From NCBI RefSeq assembly GCF_947581915.1, contig NZ_CANPWG010000038.1, positions 1-64,000 on the forward strand: a DNA stretch of 64,000 nucleotides, given 5' to 3'. The notes under the pieces were generated by a model. It was not told the DNA's origin. It saw only the letters and a program-made list of their open reading frames with translations, and ran no database searches. Below, one piece after another: positions 36,072 through 44,575 of this stretch (the first letter of the stretch is position 1; each line of letters begins with the position of its first letter). The stretch is from Candidatus Palauibacter scopulicola (lineage in GTDB: Bacteria > Gemmatimonadota > Gemmatimonadetes > Palauibacterales > Palauibacteraceae). Position numbers and translations under genes: made by a program.

Positions 36072-36125
36072 TCCGGCCGCCCGCCGCTCCCCCCTGCCCG
36101 GCCCGGGAGGCCGGCAGCCTGATGG

Positions 36126-38879
36126 CTAGGGGACGAGCTTGTTGGCGAAGTCGCCGCCCCGGATGATCGTCAGCCTCGTCGGGTCGATGTGGCGCCGCAT
36201 CGCGGCCACGACGTCGCCCGCGGTCAGCCCCTCGATCACGGCCTCCTGCTCCGCGTCGAAGGAGAGCGGCCGGTCGAGGAACATTGCGTTCGCCAGCATG
36301 ATCGCGATGACCGCGTCGTTCGCGCGGCCGTTCTGCTGCTGGTCCAGGTAGCCCCGCTTGGCGGCCTCGAACTCCTCCTCCGAGAAACCGTCCGCGAGGG
36401 TGGTCTCCAGAACCTCCTCGAACGAGGCGACCACCTTGTCCGCGTTCTCGGGGGCGAAGATAGCGAAGGCCGCGAACTGCGCGTTGTCGTCGATCGGCGG
36501 CGCGCCATAGTTCGACCCCACGCCGTACGACAGGCCTTCCTCCCCCCGGATCCTGCTGAACAGCCGCGAATTCATGCCGCCGCCCAGGATGTGGTTACCG
36601 AGGAGCAGCGCCGGATAGTCGGGGTGATCGTCGCGCATCTGAATCGCGAGTCCGGCGAACATCATGGCGTTCGCCTTGTCCGGCGTCTCGATGTCGAGGG
36701 CGACCGCGGGCACCTCACGGTACTGCGCCGGCACACGCACGTACGGTTCGCTCGCCGTCCAGTCGCCGAACAGTTCCTCGATCAGCGGGCGAATTTCCGC
36801 AGGATCGAAGTCGCCGACCACGGACATGGTGCCGCCGTGGGCTCCGTAGAAGCCCTCCCAGAAGGCGCGCGCCTCGTCCACCGTCGCGGCTTCGAGGCGC
36901 TCGATCTGCTCCTCGAAGGTCGGTGAGTAGCGGGGATGGTCCGCCGTATAGTCGCCGAAGTGACGCTGGAAGGCCTGCACGACCAGGGCCTGCGGTTCCG
37001 ACATCTGCGATTCGATGCCGGCGAGCCGCTCTTCGCGGAGCAACTCGAACTCGGCCGCGTCGAAGGCCGGCTCCTGGAGGATCTCCGCACCCAGGCGCAG
37101 CACCGCCGGCAGGTTCTCCCTGACCGTCGTGAACGACCCGCCGCCGGAGAGAGCACTCCCGCTGACCCCGCCCTGGGCCTTGAGCCGGTCCAGTTCGTCG
37201 GAGATCTCCTGGCGCGAGCGGTTCGCCGTCCCGCGCATCAACATCGAACCCGCGAGGGAGCCGGCGGTCGCCTTCCCCATGAGGGCGCTCTCCGTGCCGT
37301 ATCGCAGCGTGAAGCGCACGCTGACGGCGTCACCGCGGTTCTCCTTCGGGAGAAAGGCGACCCTGAGCCCATTGGGCAGTTCGAACCGCTCCGCCCGGGC
37401 CTCGATGTTCTCGATCGTGGGCTCGAAAGCCTCGCCCTCGGCCACCGCCTCCCGCCCCGTGTACGAAGCCACCAGCGCAGCGACGTCGGGGGGCGCGGGG
37501 ATTTCGGCGCGGGCCGGCGTCTCATCCGCCGGGTAGAAGTACCCGATGGTCCGATTCGACGGCTTGAGGTAGGCCTGCGCGACCTGGTGGACCGCGTCGG
37601 GCGTCACCCGCTCCAGGCGGTCCCGGTGCAGGAAGAAGAGGCGCCAGTCGCCCATCGATGCCCACTCGCTGAGCTGAAGGGCGATCCCCTGGGGATTGTT
37701 GAACGAGAGTTCGATGCGCGAGAGAAAGTCCGTCTTCGCCCTGTCGACCTCCTCCTCCGTGGGAGGATCTTCGGTGAGCGCCTGGATCGTGGCGAGCATG
37801 ACGTCGGCGGCTTCGTCGAGCGAGTCGCCCTCGCGCACCTCCGTGCCGGCGAACAGGATGCCCGGCTCGCGCAACTGGAAGTTGCCGGCGAACGCGTTCG
37901 CGGCCAGGCCCGGCTCGACGAGCGCCTGGTAGAGCCGTCCGGCGGGACGCGCGGAGAGGATGTGCGTCATCACGTCGACGGCGGCGAAGTGCTCGTGCGA
38001 GCCCGGCGGCATGTGATAGGCCGCCATCGCGAACTGGACATCGCCGACGCGCCGCAGGGTGACGGTGCGCTCGCCGTCCTGCGCGGGCTCGGCCGTGTAC
38101 GTCTCGAACAGCTGGTTCGCCCCCGTGCGATCCGGCCGCGGGAGGGGACCGAACTTCTCGGCCACGAGTTCGAGCGCCCGGTCCGGATCGAAGCGCCCGG
38201 CGACGACCAGGATCGCGTTGTCCGGCTGGTAGTACTTCCGGTAGAACGCCTGCAGCCGGTCGATGGGCACGTTTTCGATGTCCGCGCGCGCGCCGATCGT
38301 GGAGTTGCCGTAGTTGTGCCAGTCGTAGGCGGCGGACAGGACTCGCTTCTGGAGCACGCCCTGCGGGCTGTTCTCACCCGCCTCCCACTCGTTCCGGACG
38401 ACGGTCATCTCGGAATCGAGATCCTCCTGGGCGATGAACGAGTTCACCATGCGGTCGGCTTCGAGGCCGAGCGCCCACTCGAGGTTGTCGTCGCTGGCCG
38501 GAAACGTCTCGAAGTAGTTCGTGCGGTCGAACCACGTCGTGCCGTTCGGGAAGGCGCCCCGCTCGTCCAGTTCCTTCGGGATGTCCGGGTGGTTCGGAGT
38601 CCCCTTGAACACCAGGTGCTCGAGGAGGTGGGCCATGCCCGTTTCGCCGTACCCTTCGTGTCTCGAGCCGACGAGGTAGGTGATGTTCACCGTGATGCGC
38701 TGGTTGCTCTGGTCGGGGAAGAGCAGGAAACGCAGCCCGTTCTCGAGCCGATACTCCGTAATCCCCTCGACGCTGGCGACCTCGGTGACGCCGGCGGGAA
38801 GCTGGGCCTCGACCGTAACCGGTACGGCCAGCGCGGACGCGAATCCCGCCACTGCCGCGAAGATGCCTGTCTTTCTCAT
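36126..38879 (-). CDS. M16 family zinc peptidase (two fused halves)
   Basis: 917 aa, exported (signal AGFASALAVPVTVEAQ). N-terminal half holds the inverted zinc motif His84-Leu-Leu-Glu87-His88 (HLLEH) and the third ligand region EMTVVRNEWEAGENSP; the C-terminal half is a second M16 domain without HxxEH (it contains GGGMNSRLFSRIRGEEGLSYG), as in pitrilysin/PqqL-like enzymes. Likely degrades peptides in the periplasm. The ATG at 38879 with GGAG six nt upstream is chosen; another ATG lies 12 bases upstream. It follows icd on the same strand after an 83-bp gap. Confidence 0.88.
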   Translation of the reverse strand: MRKTGIFAAVAGFASALAVPVTVEAQLPAGVTEVASVEGITEYRLENGLRFLLFPDQSNQRITVNITYLVGSRHEGYGETGMAHLLEHLVFKGTPNHPDIPKELDERGAFPNGTTWFDRTNYFETFPASDDNLEWALGLEADRMVNSFIAQEDLDSEMTVVRNEWEAGENSPQGVLQKRVLSAAYDWHNYGNSTIGARADIENVPIDRLQAFYRKYYQPDNAILVVAGRFDPDRALELVAEKFGPLPRPDRTGANQLFETYTAEPAQDGERTVTLRRVGDVQFAMAAYHMPPGSHEHFAAVDVMTHILSARPAGRLYQALVEPGLAANAFAGNFQLREPGILFAGTEVREGDSLDEAADVMLATIQALTEDPPTEEEVDRAKTDFLSRIELSFNNPQGIALQLSEWASMGDWRLFFLHRDRLERVTPDAVHQVAQAYLKPSNRTIGYFYPADETPARAEIPAPPDVAALVASYTGREAVAEGEAFEPTIENIEARAERFELPNGLRVAFLPKENRGDAVSVRFTLRYGTESALMGKATAGSLAGSMLMRGTANRSRQEISDELDRLKAQGGVSGSALSGGGSFTTVRENLPAVLRLGAEILQEPAFDAAEFELLREERLAGIESQMSEPQALVVQAFQRHFGDYTADHPRYSPTFEEQIERLEAATVDEARAFWEGFYGAHGGTMSVVGDFDPAEIRPLIEELFGDWTASEPYVRVPAQYREVPAVALDIETPDKANAMMFAGLAIQMRDDHPDYPALLLGNHILGGGMNSRLFSRIRGEEGLSYGVGSNYGAPPIDDNAQFAAFAIFAPENADKVVASFEEVLETTLADGFSEEEFEAAKRGYLDQQQNGRANDAVIAIMLANAMFLDRPLSFDAEQEAVIEGLTAGDVVAAMRRHIDPTRLTIIRGGDFANKLVP

Positions 38880-38962
38880 CTCTTTCTCCATCGGATACAA
38901 CGACTGCCGGGACCGGACCTCCCGATCCCCGATCTCCCGGCGAACGACGGGTGCCGGGTCTG

Positions 38963-40216
38963 TCACATGTTGTCGATCATGGCCTGACCGAACTCGCTGC
39001 ACTTGAGGAGCGTCGCGCCTTCCATCAGGCGCTCGAAGTCGTACGTCACACGCTTCTCGCTTATGGTCGCGCTCAGGGAGGATACGATAAGGTCGGCGGC
39101 TTCGTTCCACCCCAGGTGCCGCAGCATCATCTCCCCGGACAGGATGACGGATCCCGGGTTCACCTTGTCCTGCCCCGCGTACTTCGGCGCGGTGCCGTGC
39201 GTCGCCTCGAAGATCGCGTGGCCCGTCTCGTAGTTGATGTTCGCGCCGGGGGCGATGCCGATCCCCCCCACCTGCGCGGCGAGCGCGTCCGAGATGTAGT
39301 CTCCGTTCAGGTTCATCGTCGCGATCACGTCGTACTCCGAGGGGCGCGTGAGGATCTGCTGCAGGAACGCGTCGGCGATCACGTCCTTGAGGACGATCCC
39401 GTCCGAGGTCTCGCACCAGGGGCCGCCGCCGAACTCGCGCGCCCCGAACTCGTCCTTCGCGAGTTCGTAGCCCCAGTCGCGGAAGCCGCCCTCGGTGAAC
39501 TTCATGATGTTCCCCTTGTGGACGAGGGTAACGCTCCCACAACCCCGGTCGCGCGCGTATCGGATCGCGGCGCGCACGAGCCGCTGCGTCCCTTCCCGCG
39601 AGATCGGCTTCACCCCGAAGGAACTGGTCTCCGGGAAACGGATCGTCGACACGCCCATCTCGTCGTGCAGGAAGGCGCGCAGGCGGCGGGCCTCCTCGCT
39701 CCCGGCCTCCCACTCGATGCCGGCGTAGATGTCCTCGGTGTTCTCGCGGAAGATCGTCATGTCCACGAGGTCCGGCTGGCGAACCGGCGACGGGACGCCC
39801 TCGAACCAGCGTACCGGCCGAACGCACGCGAACAGGTCGAGTTGCTGGCGCAGCGCCACGTTGAGCGACCGGATCCCTCCGCCCACAGGCGTCGTGAGGG
39901 GGCCCTTGATCGCGACGCGGTGATGCCGGATGGCGCGGAGGGTGTCAGCGGGGAGCCAGTCCCCGGTACGATCGAACGCCTTCTGGCCCGCGAGCACCTC
40001 GAACCACTCGATCCGCCGCTCATCGCCGTAGGCCTTCTCGACGGCCGCTTCGAAGACCGCGCTCGCGGCCCGCCAGATGTCGGGGCCGATCCCATCGCCT
40101 TCGATGAAAGGGATGATCGGACGGTCGGGCACGCCGAGGCGGTCGCCGGCCATGCGGATCGCTTCCCCGCCGGATGGCGGGCGCAGGTTGTCATATGCGG
40201 GAGATGCGTCGGACAT
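38963..40216 (-). CDS. icd: Isocitrate dehydrogenase (NADP-type)
   Basis: 417 aa. Oxidative decarboxylation of isocitrate to 2-oxoglutarate in the TCA cycle. Motifs: [12 protein letters not shown] (about 37-48), substrate loop with [13 protein letters not shown], catalytic [20 protein letters not shown] (Lys, Asp-coordinating region) and [17 protein letters not shown], then [11 protein letters not shown] for the coenzyme; the Lys/Tyr that select NADP in E. coli Icd ([12 protein letters not shown]) are present. Length equals E. coli Icd. The ATG is 40216. A long (about 100 nt) leader holds a 14-bp-arm palindrome that may regulate it. Confidence 0.95.
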   Translation of the reverse strand: MSDASPAYDNLRPPSGGEAIRMAGDRLGVPDRPIIPFIEGDGIGPDIWRAASAVFEAAVEKAYGDERRIEWFEVLAGQKAFDRTGDWLPADTLRAIRHHRVAIKGPLTTPVGGGIRSLNVALRQQLDLFACVRPVRWFEGVPSPVRQPDLVDMTIFRENTEDIYAGIEWEAGSEEARRLRAFLHDEMGVSTIRFPETSSFGVKPISREGTQRLVRAAIRYARDRGCGSVTLVHKGNIMKFTEGGFRDWGYELAKDEFGAREFGGGPWCETSDGIVLKDVIADAFLQQILTRPSEYDVIATMNLNGDYISDALAAQVGGIGIAPGANINYETGHAIFEATHGTAPKYAGQDKVNPGSVILSGEMMLRHLGWNEAADLIVSSLSATISEKRVTYDFERLMEGATLLKCSEFGQAMIDNM

Positions 40217-40314
40217 GGGGTTTCTCGAACGGTTTCAGGGTCCTTCGCCCGCCGGGGGACCGGTGGGCGGCGGGAGGGGAGAGTACGCCCGCCCTTCACC
40301 GATGACAAACCATG

Positions 40315-40351
40315 CGGTTCGTATACAGACGCATGTACTGTATACGAACCG
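40315..40351. promoter_or_regulatory. 37-bp perfect palindrome with embedded promoter elements upstream of icd
   Basis: CGGTTCGTATACAG (40315-40328) and its exact complement CTGTATACGAACCG (40338-40351) enclose a 9-bp centre. The arms are AT-rich (GTATAC) in a GC-rich background. By symmetry each strand carries TTCGTA and TATACG separated by 17 bp; on the minus strand (40348-40343 and 40325-40320) this points toward icd about 100 nt away. There is no T-run, so it is not a typical terminator. Most likely an operator for a dimeric regulator overlapping the icd promoter. Confidence 0.6.
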
Positions 40352-40438
40352 GGCGCGTTCGAGACCTCACGTGAAATCTCACGGCAGCGCCGCACGGGAG
40401 CCGAACGGGGCGGCTCCCGTACGATACCGCGTTGCCGG

Positions 40439-41461
40439 TCAGTGACTTATGGGTACGACCTGAAGACCCAGCACGAAGGTCAGGTCGGTTTCGAGCTGTG
40501 GACCCTCGAGGTCGCGAACGAGGGGCAGGAGCACTTCGCCCGCGACCCGAAAGGCCTTCGCCTGGGGAATATACAGGTTGAAGCTCACGCCCCCCTCGAC
40601 CACGGTGCCCGCGCGGAGGTCGGTGCGGGCCGTGGGGACCATCTGCGGGTTCACGCTGGGCGCGGCGTCCATTCCGTCGATGTTCCCGGTCCGGGTCGCA
40701 ACGAGCCGCAGGCCGACCGCAACGTTGCGCCCCAGCGCCCGCGCCCACCAGGCGGTCCCCTGCACCTTGTCGCCGAGCGCCCAGTCGCGGTCGTTCCTGC
40801 CGGTGCGCATCACGGCGTTCCCCTGGGCGCCCCAGGACCAGTCGCCGGCCTGGCCCAGCCACGTGAGGCCGGGGCGCAGGTCGAGCGTACCGGACCCGAT
40901 CTGCATCGGGTAGGGGAGCTGCACTTCCATCCCCTGACTGATGGGCAGGACGCCCCTCTCCTCGATCGACCCGGTCGGCAGGCCGACCACGGCGTTCAGG
41001 TGGAGCGACTGGTTCGCCCAGTCGGCCAGGCCGATCATCGCGCCCACCTTGACGTCGCCCATGCCGCTGGATTCGGTCGTGAACGATCCGCCATGGCGCG
41101 TGATATGGTCCATCGAACTCGACACGAAGGGGAGCATGGCCATGAACGTGATGCGATCGGACGGCGCGAACATGGCCCCGAACATGTGCATCGTCATGGG
41201 CATGCGGGTCGGCGTGATCATGAACCCCCCGCCCGGGGAAACGATGTCCGCATCGGCGATGGGATCCGTGCCGATACGGCTCCCCTCCATGGTCATCGTC
41301 ATGTAGCGGTAGGAGAGCATCACCTCGCCCGCCTCGTGGCGGTGGTCGCCCATGACTCCGATGGGGGCGTGGCTGTCCGCGCGCGAGGCGTTCCACTGCG
41401 CGGCGACGGGTGCGGCAAGGGCCAGCAGCGCGAATGCGCCGAGTATCGTGCTTTTCTTCAA
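40439..41461 (-). CDS. Methionine-rich outer-membrane beta-barrel (transporter-like)
   Basis: 340 aa. Start is TTG 41461 with AGGAG 7 nt upstream, giving a signal peptide (KKSTILGAFALLALAAPVAAQ). The mature protein is beta-rich and shows the pattern of metal/phenol-type outer-membrane 'transporter' barrels (FAPSDRITFMAMLPF, then DVKVGAMIGL and NAVVGLPTGS). It is unusually rich in Met and His: YMTMTMEGS, TRMPMTMHMFGAMF and SSMDHITRHGG suggest copper or another soft metal near the barrel. Downstream of the His-rich gene; 158-bp gap between them. Confidence 0.7.
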   Translation of the reverse strand: MKKSTILGAFALLALAAPVAAQWNASRADSHAPIGVMGDHRHEAGEVMLSYRYMTMTMEGSRIGTDPIADADIVSPGGGFMITPTRMPMTMHMFGAMFAPSDRITFMAMLPFVSSSMDHITRHGGSFTTESSGMGDVKVGAMIGLADWANQSLHLNAVVGLPTGSIEERGVLPISQGMEVQLPYPMQIGSGTLDLRPGLTWLGQAGDWSWGAQGNAVMRTGRNDRDWALGDKVQGTAWWARALGRNVAVGLRLVATRTGNIDGMDAAPSVNPQMVPTARTDLRAGTVVEGGVSFNLYIPQAKAFRVAGEVLLPLVRDLEGPQLETDLTFVLGLQVVPISH

Positions 41462-41619
41462 GGTTCGACTCCTCGTTCGACAGGGAATGCGCCGCCGATC
41501 GATGCACGCGGCCAACGGGCGCCGCGATCGATTCGGCAACGGGCACGAGCGCGCGCGGCGGCCTTCGCGGCCGACGCGGTTCACGCCCTGGACGACTTGT
41601 AGCAGCTAGCGTCGAGGAG

Positions 41620-42105
41620 TCAGGCGGGGGGTGGTTGAGCGAACGGTCTGAGATAGGCGGTCGGGTCGGGGGCCGGCCTGGAGTCGGGTCGCTCTCTGCG
41701 CGGTGATCGGCTTTCCGACGTGGGCTGAGCGGCCCGTACGGCGGACGCCACGTGTGCCGGACCGGAGCAGGTGAGGCAGATGCCGAGGCAGTCGCAGGGT
41801 CCGTCCGAATGGGGATGCGCCGGCGCGGCGCCCGAGCCTTCGGCGTGAGCGGACTCCGCGTGGCGGTCCGCCCGGCCGGCCTCCGCATGCGTCCCGTGGT
41901 CCGCATGCATCCCGTGGTGCGCGGCGGCCTGGGTCGTCCCCGACTCGTCACCGTGCGCCGCTTGATGCTTCGGACAGGGCTGAACGACCGCGCCCGGGCC
42001 GATCCCGAGGAGGAAGGCCGCGATGACGGCGTACGTATCCATTCGGACGCGTACTCGCCCTCTACCCACGATGCGGCTCCGCTGTCCCGGACGGTTTCGA
42101 GCCAT
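41620..42105 (-). CDS. Histidine-rich, cysteine-containing membrane or exported protein
   Basis: 161 aa from ATG 42105 (140 aa from an alternative ATG at 42042). One hydrophobic segment (TYAVIAAFLLGIGPGAVV, about 24-41) is followed by a His-rich region (KHQAAHGD, AAHHGMHADHGTHAEAG, HPHSDG), a cysteine cluster CDCLGICLTC and a basic tail. This composition points to binding of copper, zinc or nickel in the periplasm; no family was recognised. It lies 42 bp after the PDZ gene and before the Met-rich barrel, so all three may be cotranscribed. Function by composition only. Confidence 0.5.
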   Translation of the reverse strand: MARNRPGQRSRIVGRGRVRVRMDTYAVIAAFLLGIGPGAVVQPCPKHQAAHGDESGTTQAAAHHGMHADHGTHAEAGRADRHAESAHAEGSGAAPAHPHSDGPCDCLGICLTCSGPAHVASAVRAAQPTSESRSPRRERPDSRPAPDPTAYLRPFAQPPPA

Positions 42106-42147
42106 GCGGAAACCTAATGTGGCGCCGCGGAGATTCGCGAGCCGGAG

Positions 42148-43254
42148 TCAGCGCCGGGGCCAGACTCCGCTTATCTCTTCGCTCCCCCGAACCCATACCA
42201 CCCCGAGACCCTCGTTCCCTTCCGATTCCAGCGCGGCGACGAGATCCTCGACATCGCGTATCGGCCGGCCGCCCGCTCTCACGAGGAGATCTCCCGGCCC
42301 GAGCCCGAGCCGGTCGGTGACCGTCCCCCCGGCGACCCGGAGCACGAGGAGGCCGTCGAGGCCGGGCCGGTCGGAAAAGTCGCGCACGGGCTCGAACTCG
42401 GCCCCGGCGAACGTGCGCTGGAAGCGGACGGCGAGTTCCGTTTCCTCCAGTGCCAGTTGGGCGATGCGAATCGCGCGGCGCCGGAACTCCGCCGGCGAGA
42501 GGCGGGCCCGCACCGCCCCGACGCGCTCCAGCGCGCCCGCGAAGTTGCGATACGCCGATTCCGATTCCCGCTGCAGATCGCTCAGCACTTCCCGGCGGAC
42601 GGCCGGCAACTCCGAGACCGGCCGGTCGCGCACCGGAAGCACGTTGAGACGACCGTCGACGACCCGCACGGCGGAGGGTTCCACGGCGACGCCGACATCC
42701 TCCGTATTGCGGACGGTGAGCGCGAAGCCGGGGCGGTCGCCCTCCGCCGGATCCGTCAGCCAGAGGACGAACGTGTTCCGCTGCGGAGTACCGGCGGTCG
42801 CCACCACCGTCCGGCGGCCCACCATCGGAACAGCGTCCGCGTCCGGCGGCCGGACGTCGGGAATGATCTCGAAGGTATGGCGCAATCCGTCCCGGTTCAC
42901 TTCCAGTCGAACGGGAACGCTCGCTCGGATGGACGCGAGCCGGTCGGGCAGGTTGGCCAGAGTGAGTTCCACGCCGTCCATCGCCGCGAGCCGGTCGCCG
43001 GCGCGGAGCCCCGCGCGCTCCGCCGGACCGTCTTCCTGCATCTCGCGAATCCGGAGGACAAGCGTGCAGTTCTTCCAGTCTTCCGAAGTCTCCCAGCCGC
43101 AGTTGAAGCGTTCCTCGACCCGCACCCCGATCCAGCCAGCGGATTCCGCCGTCCCGGCCTCCTGCGCGGCGGCGACGAGGGCGGCGAACGGCAGGGCGGC
43201 CAGGGCGAGGGACGAAGCCAGCGGCGTGCGCGGCCGCGCGAGGAGCCGGGTCAC
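42148..43254 (-). CDS. Periplasmic two-PDZ-domain protein
   Basis: 368 aa; GTG start at 43254 overlaps the anti-sigma stop (GTGA). A signal peptide (PLASSLALAALPFAALVAAAQ) leads into a first PDZ domain (about 45-145: GWIGVRVEE, GDRLAAMDGVEL) and a second C-terminal PDZ (about 290-360: VTDRLGLGPGDLLVRAGGRPI). No serine-protease triad is seen, so it is a binding rather than a DegS/DegP-like protease. Its place right after a sigma/anti-sigma pair suggests a periplasmic sensor or a partner of the anti-sigma factor. Confidence 0.75.
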   Translation of the reverse strand: MTRLLARPRTPLASSLALAALPFAALVAAAQEAGTAESAGWIGVRVEERFNCGWETSEDWKNCTLVLRIREMQEDGPAERAGLRAGDRLAAMDGVELTLANLPDRLASIRASVPVRLEVNRDGLRHTFEIIPDVRPPDADAVPMVGRRTVVATAGTPQRNTFVLWLTDPAEGDRPGFALTVRNTEDVGVAVEPSAVRVVDGRLNVLPVRDRPVSELPAVRREVLSDLQRESESAYRNFAGALERVGAVRARLSPAEFRRRAIRIAQLALEETELAVRFQRTFAGAEFEPVRDFSDRPGLDGLLVLRVAGGTVTDRLGLGPGDLLVRAGGRPIRDVEDLVAALESEGNEGLGVVWVRGSEEISGVWPRR

Positions 43255-43949
43255 CAGGTTCGCGTCCCGCGCGCGCGGCCCAGGTCCTCCGCGAGCCGAT
43301 CGCGCGTCTCCACGAGTTCCAGCAGATAGGCGCTGGCGAACGGATCGTCGGGACTCGTCTCGAGGCCGTCGCGCAGTGCCCGAATATACCCCTCCAGCGT
43401 CGCCAGCCTCTGCGCCATCTCCAGGGGATCCCGCTCCTCCGGCCCGCCTGCAGAAGCGGGGTTCACCCCTCCCTCTCCGACCTGTCTGAGCGGCGACCGC
43501 AGCGATTCCATCCGGTTGAGCCCGTCCACGAGGGCGCGACCGTCGTCGGTGGAGACGACGGCCGGGAGATCCGCGAGATCCGCGGCCGACGAGTTCGCGG
43601 ACGGCCCGCCCGTGAACTGGAGGCCGGCGACCACGCCGCCGGCGAACAAGACGAGCGCGGCGGCGGCCTGGAGCGGTCCCCGGACGAAGAGACGGCCGGC
43701 GAAGCCTCCTCCGGTCCGGCGGACGCCGGCACGCGTCTCGCCGGTATCGAGCGCGGCTTCGATGGCGGCCCACTGTCCGGCCGGCGCCTTCTCATCCGGA
43801 AGCGCGGACAGCGCCATGCGCATCCGGCTCAACCTCTCGAACTCCGCCTGGCAGTCCCTGCACGTCTCGAGGTGGGCCCGGCAGTCCCGGTCCGCCCACG
43901 GCTCGTCGAGCAGCGCCGAGATTCGCTCGGCATCCATGTGGTTCGCCAT
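43251..43949 (-). CDS. Zinc-finger anti-sigma factor
   Basis: 232 aa. The N-terminal ~40 residues carry a zf-HC2/anti-sigma zinc finger: AHLETCRDCQ (His-x3-Cys-x2-Cys). A central hydrophobic segment (LQAAAALVLFAGGVVAGLQF, about 95-114) makes it a single-pass membrane protein with a periplasmic C-terminus that ends in a coiled-coil-like stretch (YLLELVETRDRLAEDL). It directly follows the sigma gene (14 bp) and would sequester that ECF sigma factor. The ATG at 43949 gives an N-terminus at the zinc finger. Confidence 0.85.
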   Translation of the reverse strand: MANHMDAERISALLDEPWADRDCRAHLETCRDCQAEFERLSRMRMALSALPDEKAPAGQWAAIEAALDTGETRAGVRRTGGGFAGRLFVRGPLQAAAALVLFAGGVVAGLQFTGGPSANSSAADLADLPAVVSTDDGRALVDGLNRMESLRSPLRQVGEGGVNPASAGGPEERDPLEMAQRLATLEGYIRALRDGLETSPDDPFASAYLLELVETRDRLAEDLGRARGTRTW

Positions 43950-43963
43950 CTCTTCCAACCCTC

Positions 43964-44575
43964 TCAGAGGCGCGCTTCGCCCCGCGCACCGCCGTCCCCG
44001 GAATCCTCCGGAGCGATGAGCTTCCGCATGCGCGCCCGCGCCTTGTGCAACTGCGACTTCGAGGTGCCGGGCGAACACCCCAGAGCCTCGGCGATGTCGT
44101 TGTGCGTCCACCCTTCCACGTCGTGCAGCACGAGGACCCTCCGGTACCCCGGCGGCAACTGGTCCAGCGCCTTCGTCAAAACCCGCCGCGTCACGATCAC
44201 GTCGTCGTGCGCCCGCACGACGCGCGGAAGCTCGGCGGCGGATTCCACCGGACGCCGCTTCGACGACCGGCGCAGCCGGTTGAGCGCCACGTTCGTCGCC
44301 AACCGGTAGAGCCACGTGCCGAAGGCCGCGTCACCCCGGAAGAGGTGGAGCTTCTCGAACGCGCGGATCCACGCTTCCTGGGAGAGGTCCTCCGCGAGGT
44401 GATCGTCGCCGACGAGGCGGCGGATCACGGTGTAGACGCGCCGCGCGTGGAGTTCGTACAACTCCCCCATCGCGGATCGCTCTCCCGCCTTGGCACAGGC
44501 GATCAGGTCGCGTTCTTCCACGTCATCCCTCTGAAGGTCACCTTCCGGATCCACCGCTTCTGATGCGCGGTTCAA
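43964..44575 (-). CDS. ECF (RpoE-like) sigma factor
   Basis: 203 aa from TTG 44575 (196 from GTG 44554). Region 2 is ELYELHARRVYTVIRRLVGD followed by DLSQEAWIRAFEKLHLFRGD, then WLYRLATNVALNRLRR; region 4 is LDQLPPGYRRVLVLHDVEG and a helix-turn-helix with HNDIAEALGCSPGTSKSQLHKAR. This is a standard group IV sigma factor. The TTG start overlaps the PAP2 stop (TTGA), placing it in the same transcript as the sphingolipid genes; the GTG is an alternative. Its promoter target may include this operon (autoregulation is common in the family, not shown here). Confidence 0.88.
   Translation of the reverse strand: MNRASEAVDPEGDLQRDDVEERDLIACAKAGERSAMGELYELHARRVYTVIRRLVGDDHLAEDLSQEAWIRAFEKLHLFRGDAAFGTWLYRLATNVALNRLRRSSKRRPVESAAELPRVVRAHDDVIVTRRVLTKALDQLPPGYRRVLVLHDVEGWTHNDIAEALGCSPGTSKSQLHKARARMRKLIAPEDSGDGGARGEARL

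Noticed and set aside
36126-39827. One giant 1233-codon minus-strand gene covering M16 and icd
   Set aside because: The upstream third is an out-of-frame reading of icd; the peptidase has its own signal peptide and ribosome site at 38879.
40315-40351. SOS (LexA) box
   Set aside because: The half-sites are in the opposite orientation to CTGT-N8-ACAG, the spacing differs, and the downstream gene is icd.
40315-40351. Rho-independent terminator for the barrel gene
   Set aside because: No T-run follows on either strand, and the arms are AT-rich rather than GC-rich.
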